The notes: generated by a model from the letters alone, not told the origin. Shown: positions 17,116-24,351, numbered from the stretch's first letter. The stretch is DNA of 34,946 nt from CF-161 sp035259145 (GCA_035259145.1 DATFWQ010000130.1:1-34946), one strand, 5' to 3'. Translations and numbers: made by a program.

Positions 17116-17988
17116 ATGAGCGAACGCAGCTCGCCGAATGTCGAAGTGATCGATCTGGCGCCAGGTCTCTGGATATGGAGGCTCGAACATCCCGCATGGA
17201 ACCCACGCGTTGACTGGCAGGAGGTGGTGACCTGCACCTGCGTGGACGCGGGCGACGAACGCTGGCTGCTCGATCCGCTTTTCCCCCCGGACAACGCGAC
17301 CCAGGTCTGGCACCGGCTCGCTGAGAGGCCGCCCACGGCAGTGGCGGTCCTCCTCGCCGATCACCTGCGCGAGACCTGGAGCGATCGGAAAACCTGGAGC
17401 ATCGATGCTGCTGTCCGCCGCTATGGATGCCGTGCGTTCGGTCCCGACGTCTGGGATCCCGATCAAGGACCCCCGAAAGCAAAAGTGCAAAAGATCGAGC
17501 CGAGCCGCGAGCTACCGGGTGGCCTGCTGGCGTTCCGGGACCCCCGGGGCTGGAACGAGACGCCGCTCTGGCTTCCAGAACACCGGACCCTGGTTTTCGG
17601 CGATGCGCTCACCGAGCGACGCGGAGCGCTGAGAGTGAGGATGTCTCCGACTCACAACGAACGTGCTCTCCCCGATCTGCGTGCGATGCTCGGCCTTCCG
17701 TTCGAGCGCGTGATCATCTCTCACGGCGAGCCCTTGCATACCCGCGAGGCCTTTGAGCGAGCCCTGGAACTCCCACCATGGCCAGCAACGCCTCTGCATC
17801 AGGCCGCCTACGGTGGCAACTTTGAGCGGGTCCGTAGTCTAGTCCAGGCCGGGGCCGACGTGACAGTGCGAGACGAGCTGTACAACGGTACCCCTCTGGA
17901 CTGGGCCGAGTCTGGTGGGCGACAGGACTGGGCTGAGGGGCGCGGGCACCAGCAGATCATCGCCTACCTCAAATCCCTGCGTGCTTGA
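17116..17988 (+). CDS. Metallo-hydrolase-like domain fused to ankyrin repeats
   Basis: 290 residues from ATG 17116. Residues 1 to about 215 resemble a metallo-beta-lactamase-fold hydrolase: strands VEVIDLAPGLWIWRL, VTCTCVDAGDERWLLDP, LVFGDALTE and the closing VIISHGEPL. The canonical HxHxDH metal motif is missing; LLADHLRETWS is at that place, so metal binding and hydrolase activity are doubtful. Residues ~222-290 hold about two ankyrin repeats (TPLHQAAYGGNFERVRSLVQ, then GADV, then NGTPLDWAESGG), a protein-binding module. The domain pairing is uncommon. Role unknown. Confidence 0.78.
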   Translation: MSERSSPNVEVIDLAPGLWIWRLEHPAWNPRVDWQEVVTCTCVDAGDERWLLDPLFPPDNATQVWHRLAERPPTAVAVLLADHLRETWSDRKTWSIDAAVRRYGCRAFGPDVWDPDQGPPKAKVQKIEPSRELPGGLLAFRDPRGWNETPLWLPEHRTLVFGDALTERRGALRVRMSPTHNERALPDLRAMLGLPFERVIISHGEPLHTREAFERALELPPWPATPLHQAAYGGNFERVRSLVQAGADVTVRDELYNGTPLDWAESGGRQDWAEGRGHQQIIAYLKSLRA

Positions 17989-18087
17989 GACGTGCATTCG
18001 CCGGCGATGGCACGCATCAAACGCGACCAACCGGGTCATGCGCCGGCGGATGCCGGCCCGGCACCCAGTAGCGGGGCGATCTCAGTG

Positions 18088-18144
18088 AGGAGTGGTGGGC
18101 CCGGCTGACTTCGAACCAGCGACCAGCCGATTATGAGTCGGCCG
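18088..18144 (-). repeat. attR-like fragment: 3' half of tRNA-Ile2
   Basis: A copy of the anticodon stem-loop, variable region, T-arm and acceptor 3' strand with CCA of tRNA-Ile2(CAU). The only differences lie in a 3-nt cluster in the T-stem that destroys T-arm pairing. The 5' half is absent; upstream sequence does not complete a cloverleaf. It is therefore not a working tRNA but the far attachment site of the element. Confidence 0.8.
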
Positions 18145-18186
18145 TTGTAATTTCCACCACGCCATTACGCGATGCCGAACTTGTGT

Positions 18187-18213
18187 GGAGGGGTTTAGTC
18201 GAAGAACCCCTCC
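18187..18213. other. Perfect 9-bp hairpin near the attR-like end
   Basis: Arms GGAGGGGTT (18187-18195) and AACCCCTCC (18205-18213) with a 9-nt loop. No T-run follows on either side, so it is a weak candidate terminator. Its place 43 nt inside the attR-like site also allows a role as recombinase or host-factor site. Only the inverted repeat itself is certain. Confidence 0.4.
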
Positions 18214-18297
18214 GATGCAGGGACTGATAAGCTCTGCCTAATCAGCCGGTCGATTGGGGTGGGGTCGAGTGTGCTCGGCGGGGTTCGAGCGGCCCCA

Positions 18298-19008
18298 AGT
18301 GCTTACTGTAAGTCTCAACCAGGAAACGATCGATCGCTGGATGATCGGCCTTCTCCGGAAGAGACTCGACCCCAGGAGAGAGTCCAGTTTGCCTTCAATC
18401 TTTTCGATCTCGCTGACTATTTTGCTCAGAGACCATTTGCCCAATCGAACGTCCATGCACGCATTCCGATCAGGGCCATGCATGGGAAGTGTCAACCGAC
18501 CAGTCGATAGGAACTCCACGCCTTGGCCCGAGGCGAAGAGCATGCATCGCGAACTTGGTGTCGTAGCCATGCTGCTGGATCAACTTTGTTCTTGTGATGC
18601 GGAGTTGGCCCGTAGGCCAAGCAGGCGCTCTTTCTGAGCGCGAAGGTAGCCAAGGAAGCGATGGCCGGCCTCGCGTGACGCAAACAGGTGAGCATGGCTC
18701 TGTAGCTCACGGCCTGCGTCGGTGGCGTACAAGGGATCGGCGTAGAGCAGCAGGAGGACGGTCGGATTGCCAGCAGCCGCCAACCGGGTGTATTTCCGGA
18801 GGCTGTATACGACAAGATCGAGATCGCCGGATTCCGACGGAGGCGTCCTCTCCGTGCCGGCGTTGGTCGGCGCCAGCATCGTGCTGCGCCCGTTCTTCGG
18901 CTGTCCGATAGATCCACTGGTCGAACCGTCAAGACCGATCACGTACTCAGGAGGCTCAATGCACACTCCCATCTCGTCGCGATCGTCTGTGCCGGCGAGA
19001 TGTAATCC
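18298..19008 (-). pseudogene. Decayed nucleotidyltransferase (COG3541 / Nuc-transf_2 type)
   Basis: Family-like blocks appear in order but in different frames. GLHLAGTDDRDEMGVCIEPP (from 19008, containing the D-x-D-like metal motif), YSLRKYTRLAAAGNPTVLLL and FASREAGHRFLGYLRAQKER are in one frame. That frame stops at 18580. LIQQHGYDTKFAMHALRLG (about 18525-18583) is in another frame. GVEFLSTGRLTLPM and VRLGKWSLSKIVSEIEKIEG are back in the first. A TGA at 19018-19020 precedes the first block and no start with ribosome-binding site is seen, so the N-terminus is lost too. Intact relatives are predicted polymerase-beta-type nucleotidyltransferases. At least two indels plus the missing start argue for a pseudogene. 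Confidence 0.75.
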
Positions 19009-19295
19009 AGGAGGAGGTCAGGAGCAGTGGTTTTACAGCAGGATCCGGGTAGGCCGCAGGGAGTCTCCAGGTCCCAGCTTGGGTTGGGGATGGGTCGGCC
19101 GGGGTCGTCGGCCGGTGGGCGTGATCCGTGCAGGACGGCATACGAATGGCACACGGACTCGGCTTACTGATTCAAGAACTCCAGTGTGAAGTCGCGCTTC
19201 GCTTGCTCGGAGTTTCTCGGCCTCGTGGCTCGTCCCGCACGATCGCCGGCGGACTCGGCCACCGTGGACACCCTCGCTCCACTAACCTATGCGCC

Positions 19296-20051
19296 GTGGG
19301 AGGGTTCCGATCGTGCGTTCAGGTGCTTGCGCTTCTGATCCTGCTCCTGACGGAGATGTCGTGCGCAGCACCGGTACGGTCCAGGGCGTCACCGCATCCT
19401 TCGCCTAGCGGCTGCACTATGCTCGCCGTCGCGGGTCCGGTAGACGCGGCGTCCGCTCAGCGGTGCGGTCTGACTCTTGGATCGATGCTCTACGGGGTCG
19501 ACTGCCGCTCCACCAACTCGTTGCCCAGCTACATGAGGGCAGAAACTCAGTCTCGTAGTAGCGGCCAACGGGCCATCCCCGCGGTCCTCCCAATATCCGG
19601 TGGTGCTTGTGCCATGGAGTCGCCTGCGCCAGATACAGTGTTTCGATTACGCGGTGCGGCCGTGAGTTCTGCCGACTTATTGGAGATTGCCGATTTCAGC
19701 ACCAATGCAGGCGAGGCCTCTTATACAAGCATCAGCGTGCGCTGCACAGATCGACAGTGCCTAAGCGTCGGTGTCGATACCGACGGAACTCTGTCCATTC
19801 TCGAGATCACAGGGGCGGGACAAAAGACCCTGACTTCAGCAGGTATAAACATGGCGGCCGGACGTGCCAATCGGATGGTCCTACAGGTGAACAACCAGAC
19901 GGTCAGAGTCTGGTTCAACGGGCGGTCCGTCGGGCCAGAACAGACCGCCACTACGGCTGCTCCAGGCTACTCCGAGGTCTTTGTAGCCAGTCGAGGTGCG
20001 GGTCCCGCTGGCATACGGTTGGCTCTTTTCCAGGTCTTTGAATCAAGATAG
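19296..20051 (+). CDS. Secreted lipoprotein-like protein with LamG-like C-terminal domain
   Basis: 251 residues if begun at GTG 19296; the frame is open from 19128 and no good ribosome-binding site marks the start, so this is uncertain. The hydrophobic stretch CVQVLALLILLLTEMSC, with Cys followed by AAP, looks like a lipoprotein signal peptide. A Ser/Pro-rich linker and a Cys-containing middle part follow (QRCGLTLG, GVDCRS). The last ~140 residues look like a beta-sandwich of the laminin-G/concanavalin type: FRLRGAAVSSADLLEIADFS, CLSVGVDTDG, ANRMVLQVNNQTVRVWFNG. Such domains bind carbohydrate or protein outside the cell. It is cargo of the tRNA-associated element. Family assignment is tentative. 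Confidence 0.6.
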   Translation: MGGFRSCVQVLALLILLLTEMSCAAPVRSRASPHPSPSGCTMLAVAGPVDAASAQRCGLTLGSMLYGVDCRSTNSLPSYMRAETQSRSSGQRAIPAVLPISGGACAMESPAPDTVFRLRGAAVSSADLLEIADFSTNAGEASYTSISVRCTDRQCLSVGVDTDGTLSILEITGAGQKTLTSAGINMAAGRANRMVLQVNNQTVRVWFNGRSVGPEQTATTAAPGYSEVFVASRGAGPAGIRLALFQVFESR

Positions 20052-20224
20052 TTCTGGCCACACCGTAGGCACAGTGTCGCTTGGCCAGCGACTCACTCCG
20101 CCATAATCCGGCCTCGGGGATAGTTGGATATCGGCACCAGTCGATGCTTCACGGTGGACAGCGTGCAGCTGACGAGGTGGTGACCCGCTCAGTCGGTGAA
20201 AGCCCGCACGGTCGAACTCGACGC

Positions 20225-20770
20225 CTAGCACGCGGCCTCGCCCTCGCGGTGGGTTTGGCGGCCCAGGGTGCGAAGCCGGTGCACTCCTTCGACTCCGATG
20301 GATCGCTTGGGCACGATACAGAGTTGACGTTTGCTCAGGTCGAGGAGGAAGAAGCGATCATTCTCCACTACTTCGCGAAATGCGCTCCACCTCAGCTCAG
20401 AACGCACATCAGACATGGTCATTACGACAGATTCGTCTTTCAGTTCGATACTGATGTCCTGCCGCCACCGATCCTCTGAGTCATATGCGTGCTTCCACTG
20501 CAACGAGAACACTAGACAAATCAGCGCGACGAGCAACCCGAGCTGAAGTACGAGGATGAGAGCGAGCGCAATCACATTCGCCCATAGTGGTTGCTCGAGG
20601 ACGACGAGGATCAGCATCACTACCGGGATCACGACGAGAGCAGGCCTGACGACCGTACGAGGATGTCGGGTCAGGTGTAGCAGCTGGGCCGCCATGAAAT
20701 CCCGCAATGAGACCCGGTACTGGCGGCACACGAGCACATCATGAACGACAGAGTTATGCCACGGATGCAA
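20225..20770 (-). CDS. YcxB-like membrane protein
   Basis: Up to 181 residues from ATG 20770; GTG 20737 or 20731 would remove a doubtful N-terminal stretch. Begins with RQYRVSLRDFMAAQLLHLTR, the usual polar start of the family. Two or three membrane helices follow (VVRPALVVIPVVMLILVVL, then VIALALILVLQLGLLVALI). The C-terminal YcxB domain has 'SELRWSAFREVVENDRFFLL' and QLCIVPKRSI, the Pro-Lys-Arg signature. YcxB proteins are of unknown function; some relatives sit in small immunity- or stress-type cassettes. Here it is cargo of the element, minus strand, 224 nt before the integrase stop with no gene between. Confidence 0.78.
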   Translation of the reverse strand: MHPWHNSVVHDVLVCRQYRVSLRDFMAAQLLHLTRHPRTVVRPALVVIPVVMLILVVLEQPLWANVIALALILVLQLGLLVALICLVFSLQWKHAYDSEDRWRQDISIELKDESVVMTMSDVRSELRWSAFREVVENDRFFLLDLSKRQLCIVPKRSIGVEGVHRLRTLGRQTHREGEAAC

Positions 20771-20994
20771 ATTGGCTCAGCCGCATCCGCCGAGATGTGA
20801 CCAAAGACTATGCGCTCGTCCGACCGCAGACGGTCTGTGGTCTGCCGCCACCGCGCGTGACCAGGATCATGGCCTCTTGAATGGCAGCTACTGCCGCCAC
20901 CCCAGCCGGTTGCTAGGCTGTACTTCGCACGGGGGCAGCCGCTGAGGTTGAGGAAGTCGAAACATCAGCGACCAAAGTCATTGCTTGTTAACGC

Positions 20995-21873
20995 CTAGGC
21001 CGGAGCGCTGATGCTGAGGCATCCGAGTGTCCGGACCATCGCATCGTAGGCGTCTGCGGGCGTTAGATGGCTATACACGTTCTGGATCATCGCCAGCGAC
21101 GTGTGGCCGAGGATGTGGGCAAGCATCACGGGATTCATGCCACGGTTGAGCGCCAAGGTCGCGTAGGAGTGGCGCAGCAGGTGCGGATAGACGCGCTTGG
21201 TGATGCCTGCGCGCATGCCCAGGTCCTGGATGACCTGTTCGACGCCGGACGGCGTCAGTGCTCCGTGATCGCCACACGGGCGGCGGCGGAGGCTGATGAG
21301 GATGCGATCAGATGGCACGTCCCGTGGCCGGCCGCGTTGAGCGTAGCGGAGCAGGCGTCGGTAGAGGCGTGGAATTGGCACCATCCGCTCTCCCGTCTTG
21401 CCCCCAACGCGTACATAGTGGGTCCGGTCACGCTCGATGAGGTCGTTGAGTGTTAGCCGGACCAGCTCGCCCACTCGGATGCCTGTGTCGGCCCGCAGGC
21501 GAACGATGAGCTTGTCCCGCTCCGTGACGGCCGCATCCTCCATGACTTGGGCCTCGTCGCGGCTCAGCACATCAATGAGGCGTTTGCTCGACTTCGGTGC
21601 CTTAGCTCGACCGGCGACGGACTCCCCCTCCGCCTCGGCCCACGACAGGAGGACATTGATTGAGCGCAGGTAGCTGGCAATCGTTTGCCGGCTGAGAGGC
21701 CGGCCCGACTTCCCTCCATCCTCGAGGAGCTGGGCACTGAGGCGATCTAGCGCGGAACGGTCGAGCTGCTCAAGCTTGCTAATGCCGCGCACCCGGCAGT
21801 ACGGCAGCAGCACCTCATTGAGCGGGAAGCGATATTCACGAAGCGTCTTGGGTGATAGGCCGCGGCCGCGCAC
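20995..21873 (-). CDS. Tyrosine recombinase/integrase of the tRNA-Ile2 element
   Basis: 292 residues from GTG 21873. SAM-like N-terminal domain (LSPKTLREYRFPL) and a complete catalytic domain: Arg in TGIRVGELVRL, Lys in VGGKTGERMVPIP, HLLRHSYATLAL (His-x-x-Arg), LGHTSLAMIQNVYSHL with the later His and the nucleophile Tyr. Homology-like sequence continues upstream of the GTG as INQLVDDFLAS. It is preceded in frame by TAG (21907-21909) and, two codons further up, ATG (21913-21915), so the original start may be cut off by a nonsense codon. Stop side faces the cargo; the start faces the tRNA attachment site 170 nt away. Confidence 0.88.
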   Translation of the reverse strand: MRGRGLSPKTLREYRFPLNEVLLPYCRVRGISKLEQLDRSALDRLSAQLLEDGGKSGRPLSRQTIASYLRSINVLLSWAEAEGESVAGRAKAPKSSKRLIDVLSRDEAQVMEDAAVTERDKLIVRLRADTGIRVGELVRLTLNDLIERDRTHYVRVGGKTGERMVPIPRLYRRLLRYAQRGRPRDVPSDRILISLRRRPCGDHGALTPSGVEQVIQDLGMRAGITKRVYPHLLRHSYATLALNRGMNPVMLAHILGHTSLAMIQNVYSHLTPADAYDAMVRTLGCLSISAPA

Positions 21874-22043
21874 CGAGGCGAGAAAGTCGTCGACGAGCTG
21901 GTTGATCTAGGCCATGTTGGAGAGGATTTAGAGGAAGACCTTCCAACGCACAAGCCGATACCTACAAGTGAATCGGCTGATGGAGGAGCTACCGATCGTA
22001 CGAATCCGCTCCAGCGCAATACGGATTCTGAAGAATGTGAGGG

Positions 22044-22097
22044 AGTGGTGGGCCCGGCTGGACTCGAACCAGCGACCAGCCGATTATGAGTCGGCCG
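22044..22097 (-). repeat. attL-like repeat within tRNA-Ile2
   Basis: Direct repeat partner of 18091-18144: same orientation, 54 nt, three adjacent mismatches. It covers the tRNA from the anticodon stem to just past CCA. Similarity continues a few bases left with a single-nt indel (GTGAGG/GTGAGGG). Recombination between the two repeats would excise about 3.95 kb. Confidence 0.78.
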
Positions 22098-22123
22098 CTC
22101 TGACCAGGCTGAGCTACGGGCCC
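22046..22123 (-). tRNA. tRNA-Ile2 (anticodon CAU, lysidine-modified)
   Basis: A complete 78-nt cloverleaf with encoded CCA. Acceptor GGGCCCG pairs with CGGGCCC; the D-arm is closed by GCTC/GAGC; the anticodon stem is GCCGA/TCGGC with loop CTCATAA (anticodon at 22086-22088); the T-arm is GCTGG TTCGAGT CCAGC; the discriminator is A. The anticodon arm and T-arm closely match tRNA-Ile2 (ileX-type), where C34 is changed to lysidine to read AUA. I therefore prefer Ile2 over elongator Met. It serves as integration site for the element on its 3' side. Confidence 0.93.
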
Positions 22124-22200
22124 ACTCGGCGGCTCCGATGTTAGCCCTCCGCGCCAACCGGCGATCAGCCTGCACCGGCTCCGGCCGTCTGCCGCCAGCG

Positions 22201-22614
22201 CTAGGGGCCGCTCAGCAGCTCTGCGCCGTGCTTCCGGAACACCGCCTGCATGCTGTCGAAGGTGCGATCGCAGACTGAATGCAGCTCCTCTATGAGACGG
22301 AGGGTGGCGGGCGCCATGACCACCAGGTAACGAGCCCGATCGGGCCCGGGGTTCCAGAACGTGTGCGGGACCCCCCGCGGCCCCAGGACTGCCGCGCCTA
22401 CCGCGGCCTCCACCTCCTGGCCGCCGAGTTGAAACCTCAGGGTTCCCTCGAGCACATACCACGCCTCGTCCTCATGATGGTGTACGTGCAGTGGCGCAAT
22501 GAGCCTCGGTGGACCCGGCGGGCCTCCCGCGTCCGTCCATTCGGCGATCGCGAAAGTCCCCTCTGAATCCCCGATTGTGCGGCCCGCCAGCGGCGGTACG
22601 ACGATTGCGGTCAT
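22201..22614 (-). CDS. Cupin-domain protein
   Basis: 137 residues; ATG 22614 has AAGGA 5 nt upstream. Single conserved-barrel cupin. Motif 1 is PLHVHHHEDEAWYVLEGTL (His, His, Glu metal ligands). Motif 2 is VLGPRGVPHTFWNPG with the fourth His. The C-terminal ~35 residues form a helical tail (LIEELHSVCDRTFDSMQAVF). Such small cupins include isomerases, dioxygenases and ligand sensors; the specific activity cannot be told. 16 nt downstream of the DinB-like gene on the same strand, so probably one transcript. Confidence 0.88.
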   Translation of the reverse strand: MTAIVVPPLAGRTIGDSEGTFAIAEWTDAGGPPGPPRLIAPLHVHHHEDEAWYVLEGTLRFQLGGQEVEAAVGAAVLGPRGVPHTFWNPGPDRARYLVVMAPATLRLIEELHSVCDRTFDSMQAVFRKHGAELLSGP

Positions 22615-22630
22615 GCTGTCCTTGGTTTGC

Positions 22631-23068
22631 CTACGGCGGCATTCCCGACGAGCGGATGTACTCCCAACCGCTAAGGTCGGGCACGTGGAGACCGTGGGCG
22701 CCGAGGATCGAGCACACGTGCGTCCGATGCTCCGCGCCATGGTGGACGGCCTGTGTGAGGAGCAGACTCACGTTAGTGGCGGCGAGCTGGTCCTCGCGGT
22801 CGAGCAGCTCGCGCCATCGACGCGCCTGTCGCTCCATGTCGGCGCGCAGGGTGGCCACGGGCGGCGGCGGACCCGGTTCGGACGGACATCGGACCTCCAG
22901 ATCTTCAATCCAACGCTGAAACCCAGCGTCACCCAGCACCAGGTGGGCCAGGGTCGCGTGGATCGAACCGTAGGTGCCAGGAGTCGAGAGCCTCAACTGA
23001 TCAGGCGACAGCTCCAGGCAGTGGTCGATCAGCCGCAAGGTCGCCCAGACGTGGTGGCCCAGGATCAT
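22631..23068 (-). CDS. DinB-like metal-binding four-helix protein
   Basis: 145 residues from ATG 23068; a GTG at 23107 is the alternative, since GGGGAGGG lies between them. It has the DinB/DfsB layout: helix 1 'HHVWATLRLIDHCLEL', helix 2 SIHATLAHLVLGDAGFQRWI, and the third helix LTQAVHHGAEHRTHVCSIL. His residues in helices 1-3 form the usual metal triad. Relatives include bacillithiol-, mycothiol- or glutathione-dependent transferases and stress-induced proteins. It ends LSGWEYIRSSG, as seen in many members. Followed after 16 nt by the cupin gene. Confidence 0.82.
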   Translation of the reverse strand: MILGHHVWATLRLIDHCLELSPDQLRLSTPGTYGSIHATLAHLVLGDAGFQRWIEDLEVRCPSEPGPPPPVATLRADMERQARRWRELLDREDQLAATNVSLLLTQAVHHGAEHRTHVCSILGAHGLHVPDLSGWEYIRSSGMPP

Positions 23069-23120
23069 GCTGAGGTGGTCCCTCCCCTCTGGGAGCGTGC
23101 TGCTCACGCGAGGCCCCCCA

Positions 23121-23195
23121 TCACTCCTTCGCCAGGACCGGAGATATGTATTCGACGTCGTTGCCGGTCCGGGTCGTCGACGTACATGGATGCGT
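23121..23195 (-). pseudogene. C-terminal remnant of a glyoxalase/VOC protein
   Basis: On the minus strand, directly after the Doc-like gene, one frame encodes ASMYVDDPD and the next frame continues GNDVEYISPVLAKE then stop (23121-23123). Together they match the last ~25 residues of VOC-fold proteins (compare RTFYVDDPDGNEVECIS at the end of the intact VOC gene at 23908). The rest of the domain is missing. It looks like the tail of a gene displaced by the toxin cassette. Confidence 0.6.
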
Positions 23196-23576
23196 TCATG
23201 GTATGCGCTGAGCCAAGGACTCCAGCGTGTGGGCGATCCGATGCAACTCCACCTCGCCCTTCGCGACTCCGAGCACGAGATCGACGGCCGCATCCGCGTG
23301 GGGCAGCTTCAGACGCCACCCGTTGAGGCCGTAGAAGACGACGGTTGCGGCGAAGGCGAGGCGCTTGTTGCCATCGATGAGCGTGTCGTTGCAAACCAGC
23401 GACTCCATGAGGGCTGCCGCCTTCAGGTGGATGGTCGGGTACAGGTCCTCGCCGAACATCGTGGCCCGCGGCCGGTATCCGGACGCATCAAGGAGTCCGG
23501 GGTCGCGAATCAATCGCGTAGTGCCGAATATCCGCTCGACCATGGCCAACAGGTCGTCCAGGGTGAGATACGTCAC
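23196..23576 (-). CDS. Doc/Fic-type toxin-like protein lacking the catalytic His
   Basis: 126 residues from ATG 23576. Doc fold: MTYLTLDDLLAMVERI at the N-terminus, a helix with 'HLKAAALMESLVCND', then the Fic loop DTLIDGNKRLAF and VVFYGLNGWRL. Doc toxins phosphorylate EF-Tu using H-x-F-x-D-G-N-K-R. Here the position of the essential His is Asp (DTLIDGNKR), while Asp-Gly-Asn-Lys-Arg is kept. Length is normal (about 125). Without the His it should be inactive as a classical Fic enzyme, unless the loop works differently. Its antitoxin, just upstream, carries a stop codon. An inactivated toxin-antitoxin pair is the simplest reading. Confidence 0.82.
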   Translation of the reverse strand: MTYLTLDDLLAMVERIFGTTRLIRDPGLLDASGYRPRATMFGEDLYPTIHLKAAALMESLVCNDTLIDGNKRLAFAATVVFYGLNGWRLKLPHADAAVDLVLGVAKGEVELHRIAHTLESLAQRIP

Positions 23577-23613
23577 CGCGTGGAGCGAGGGGACTGCTGA
23601 AGAAGTGTCGCCG

Positions 23614-23790
23614 CTAGAGGTCCCTCAAGCGGGCGAGCGTGTGGGCGTGCTCGCTCATCACCTAGTCGGTCAGTGCCAGCACTCGCTCACGCCGTTCCGC
23701 ATCCTCGATGCGGCTCAGCACGGCCAGGCGGGCCACCTCGTTCATGGAGCGGTGCTCGCGTACTGCCGCGGCTGCGGCGGTGCTGAGTTC
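23614..23790 (-). pseudogene. Ribbon-helix-helix antitoxin, interrupted by an in-frame TAG
   Basis: The frame reads AAAAAVREHRSMNEVARLAV, a typical ribbon-helix-helix core of antitoxins paired with Doc toxins, then IEDAERRERVLALTD. A TAG follows at 23662-23664, then VMSEHAHTLARLRDL before the natural-looking stop at 23614. GAG to TAG would explain the break. No start codon with ribosome-binding site is visible upstream in this frame, so the N-terminus is also decayed. The upstream coordinate is approximate. 37 nt separate it from the Doc-like gene. Further upstream (to 23887) another frame has a short segment (KWRDAARQLAEAAISGR) recalling a GntR start; too weak to call. Confidence 0.6.
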
Positions 23791-23907
23791 TCCTACCAGA
23801 GATCGCTGCTTCGGCCAACTGGCGAGCGGCATCCCGCCACTTGGCCGGGCGGCTGTCGGTCGCGATCGGATATGCGGGCCGGGCCAAGTGGGAGCAGCGT
23901 CATCGCC

Positions 23908-24351
23908 TCAGCGGCCGCCGCCTCCCATGTAGTCAGGATCCGCGGATATACATTCCACTTCGTTCCCGTCCGGGTCGTCCACGTAGAACGTGCGCACACC
24001 CTTCAGCACCGGGTGGATTCCGTCTCGCACTTCGAGCCCGGCTGCGCGGCACCGCTCGGCCAGCCCATCGTACTGCTCGGCCGACACGTTGAACGCTATG
24101 TGGTGCAGCGGCCGCAGGACCTTCTCCACCGGGAAGGCGCCGGAGGCATCGGGATGCGGCACCAGGACGATCATCTCGGGCACCGGGCCCTCGCCGGGCC
24201 CAGCCAGAAGGAATTTGTTCGGCAGTTCTGGCGGCGACATCACAGAAAGGCCGAACAGGCCCCGGTAAAAGTCCAGCGCCCGATTCATGTCGCGAACCCA
24301 GAGCACGATCTCGGCGAGGTGGAGCACTGGCCGCGGCGATGAACCGGTCAT
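23908..24351 (-). CDS. Glyoxalase/bleomycin-resistance (VOC) family protein
   Basis: 147 residues; ATG 24351 overlaps the upstream stop (ATGA). VOC fold with two beta-alpha-beta-beta-beta units. Unit 1: EIVLWVRDMNRALDFYRGLF, then MIVLVPHP. Unit 2: HHIAFNVSAEQYDGLAERCR, then RTFYVDDPDGNEVECIS. Candidate metal ligands are a Glu (AEIVLWV, where His is more usual), the His in LHHIAF, and the Glu in NEVECIS. Members include lyases, isomerases and dioxygenases; the substrate is unknown. Translationally coupled to the decarboxylase-family gene upstream. Confidence 0.88.
   Translation of the reverse strand: MTGSSPRPVLHLAEIVLWVRDMNRALDFYRGLFGLSVMSPPELPNKFLLAGPGEGPVPEMIVLVPHPDASGAFPVEKVLRPLHHIAFNVSAEQYDGLAERCRAAGLEVRDGIHPVLKGVRTFYVDDPDGNEVECISADPDYMGGGGR

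Larger units (their letters stand above)
18086..22097. mobile_element. Putative ~4 kb integrative element in tRNA-Ile2
   Basis: The intact tRNA-Ile2 gene (minus, 22046-22123) has its 3' half repeated in the same orientation at 18088-18144, with 51 of 54 aligned positions identical. A tyrosine recombinase gene lies inside, next to the tRNA. This is the classical layout of an island inserted at a tRNA 3' end, with the incoming copy restoring the tRNA. Cargo: a decayed nucleotidyltransferase, a secreted LamG-like protein and a YcxB-like membrane protein. The cargo looks less G+C-rich than its surroundings by eye (not computed). No excisionase or replication gene is visible, so the element may be defective or depend on others. 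Boundaries are those of the repeats. Confidence 0.75.

Noticed and set aside
18088..18180. Second tRNA gene
   Set aside because: Only the 3' half is present; no 5' acceptor strand or D-arm, and the T-stem is disrupted.
22499..24342. Long plus-strand open frames opposite the cupin, DinB, Doc and VOC genes
   Set aside because: Antisense shadows in high-G+C DNA; minus-strand frames carry clear family motifs.
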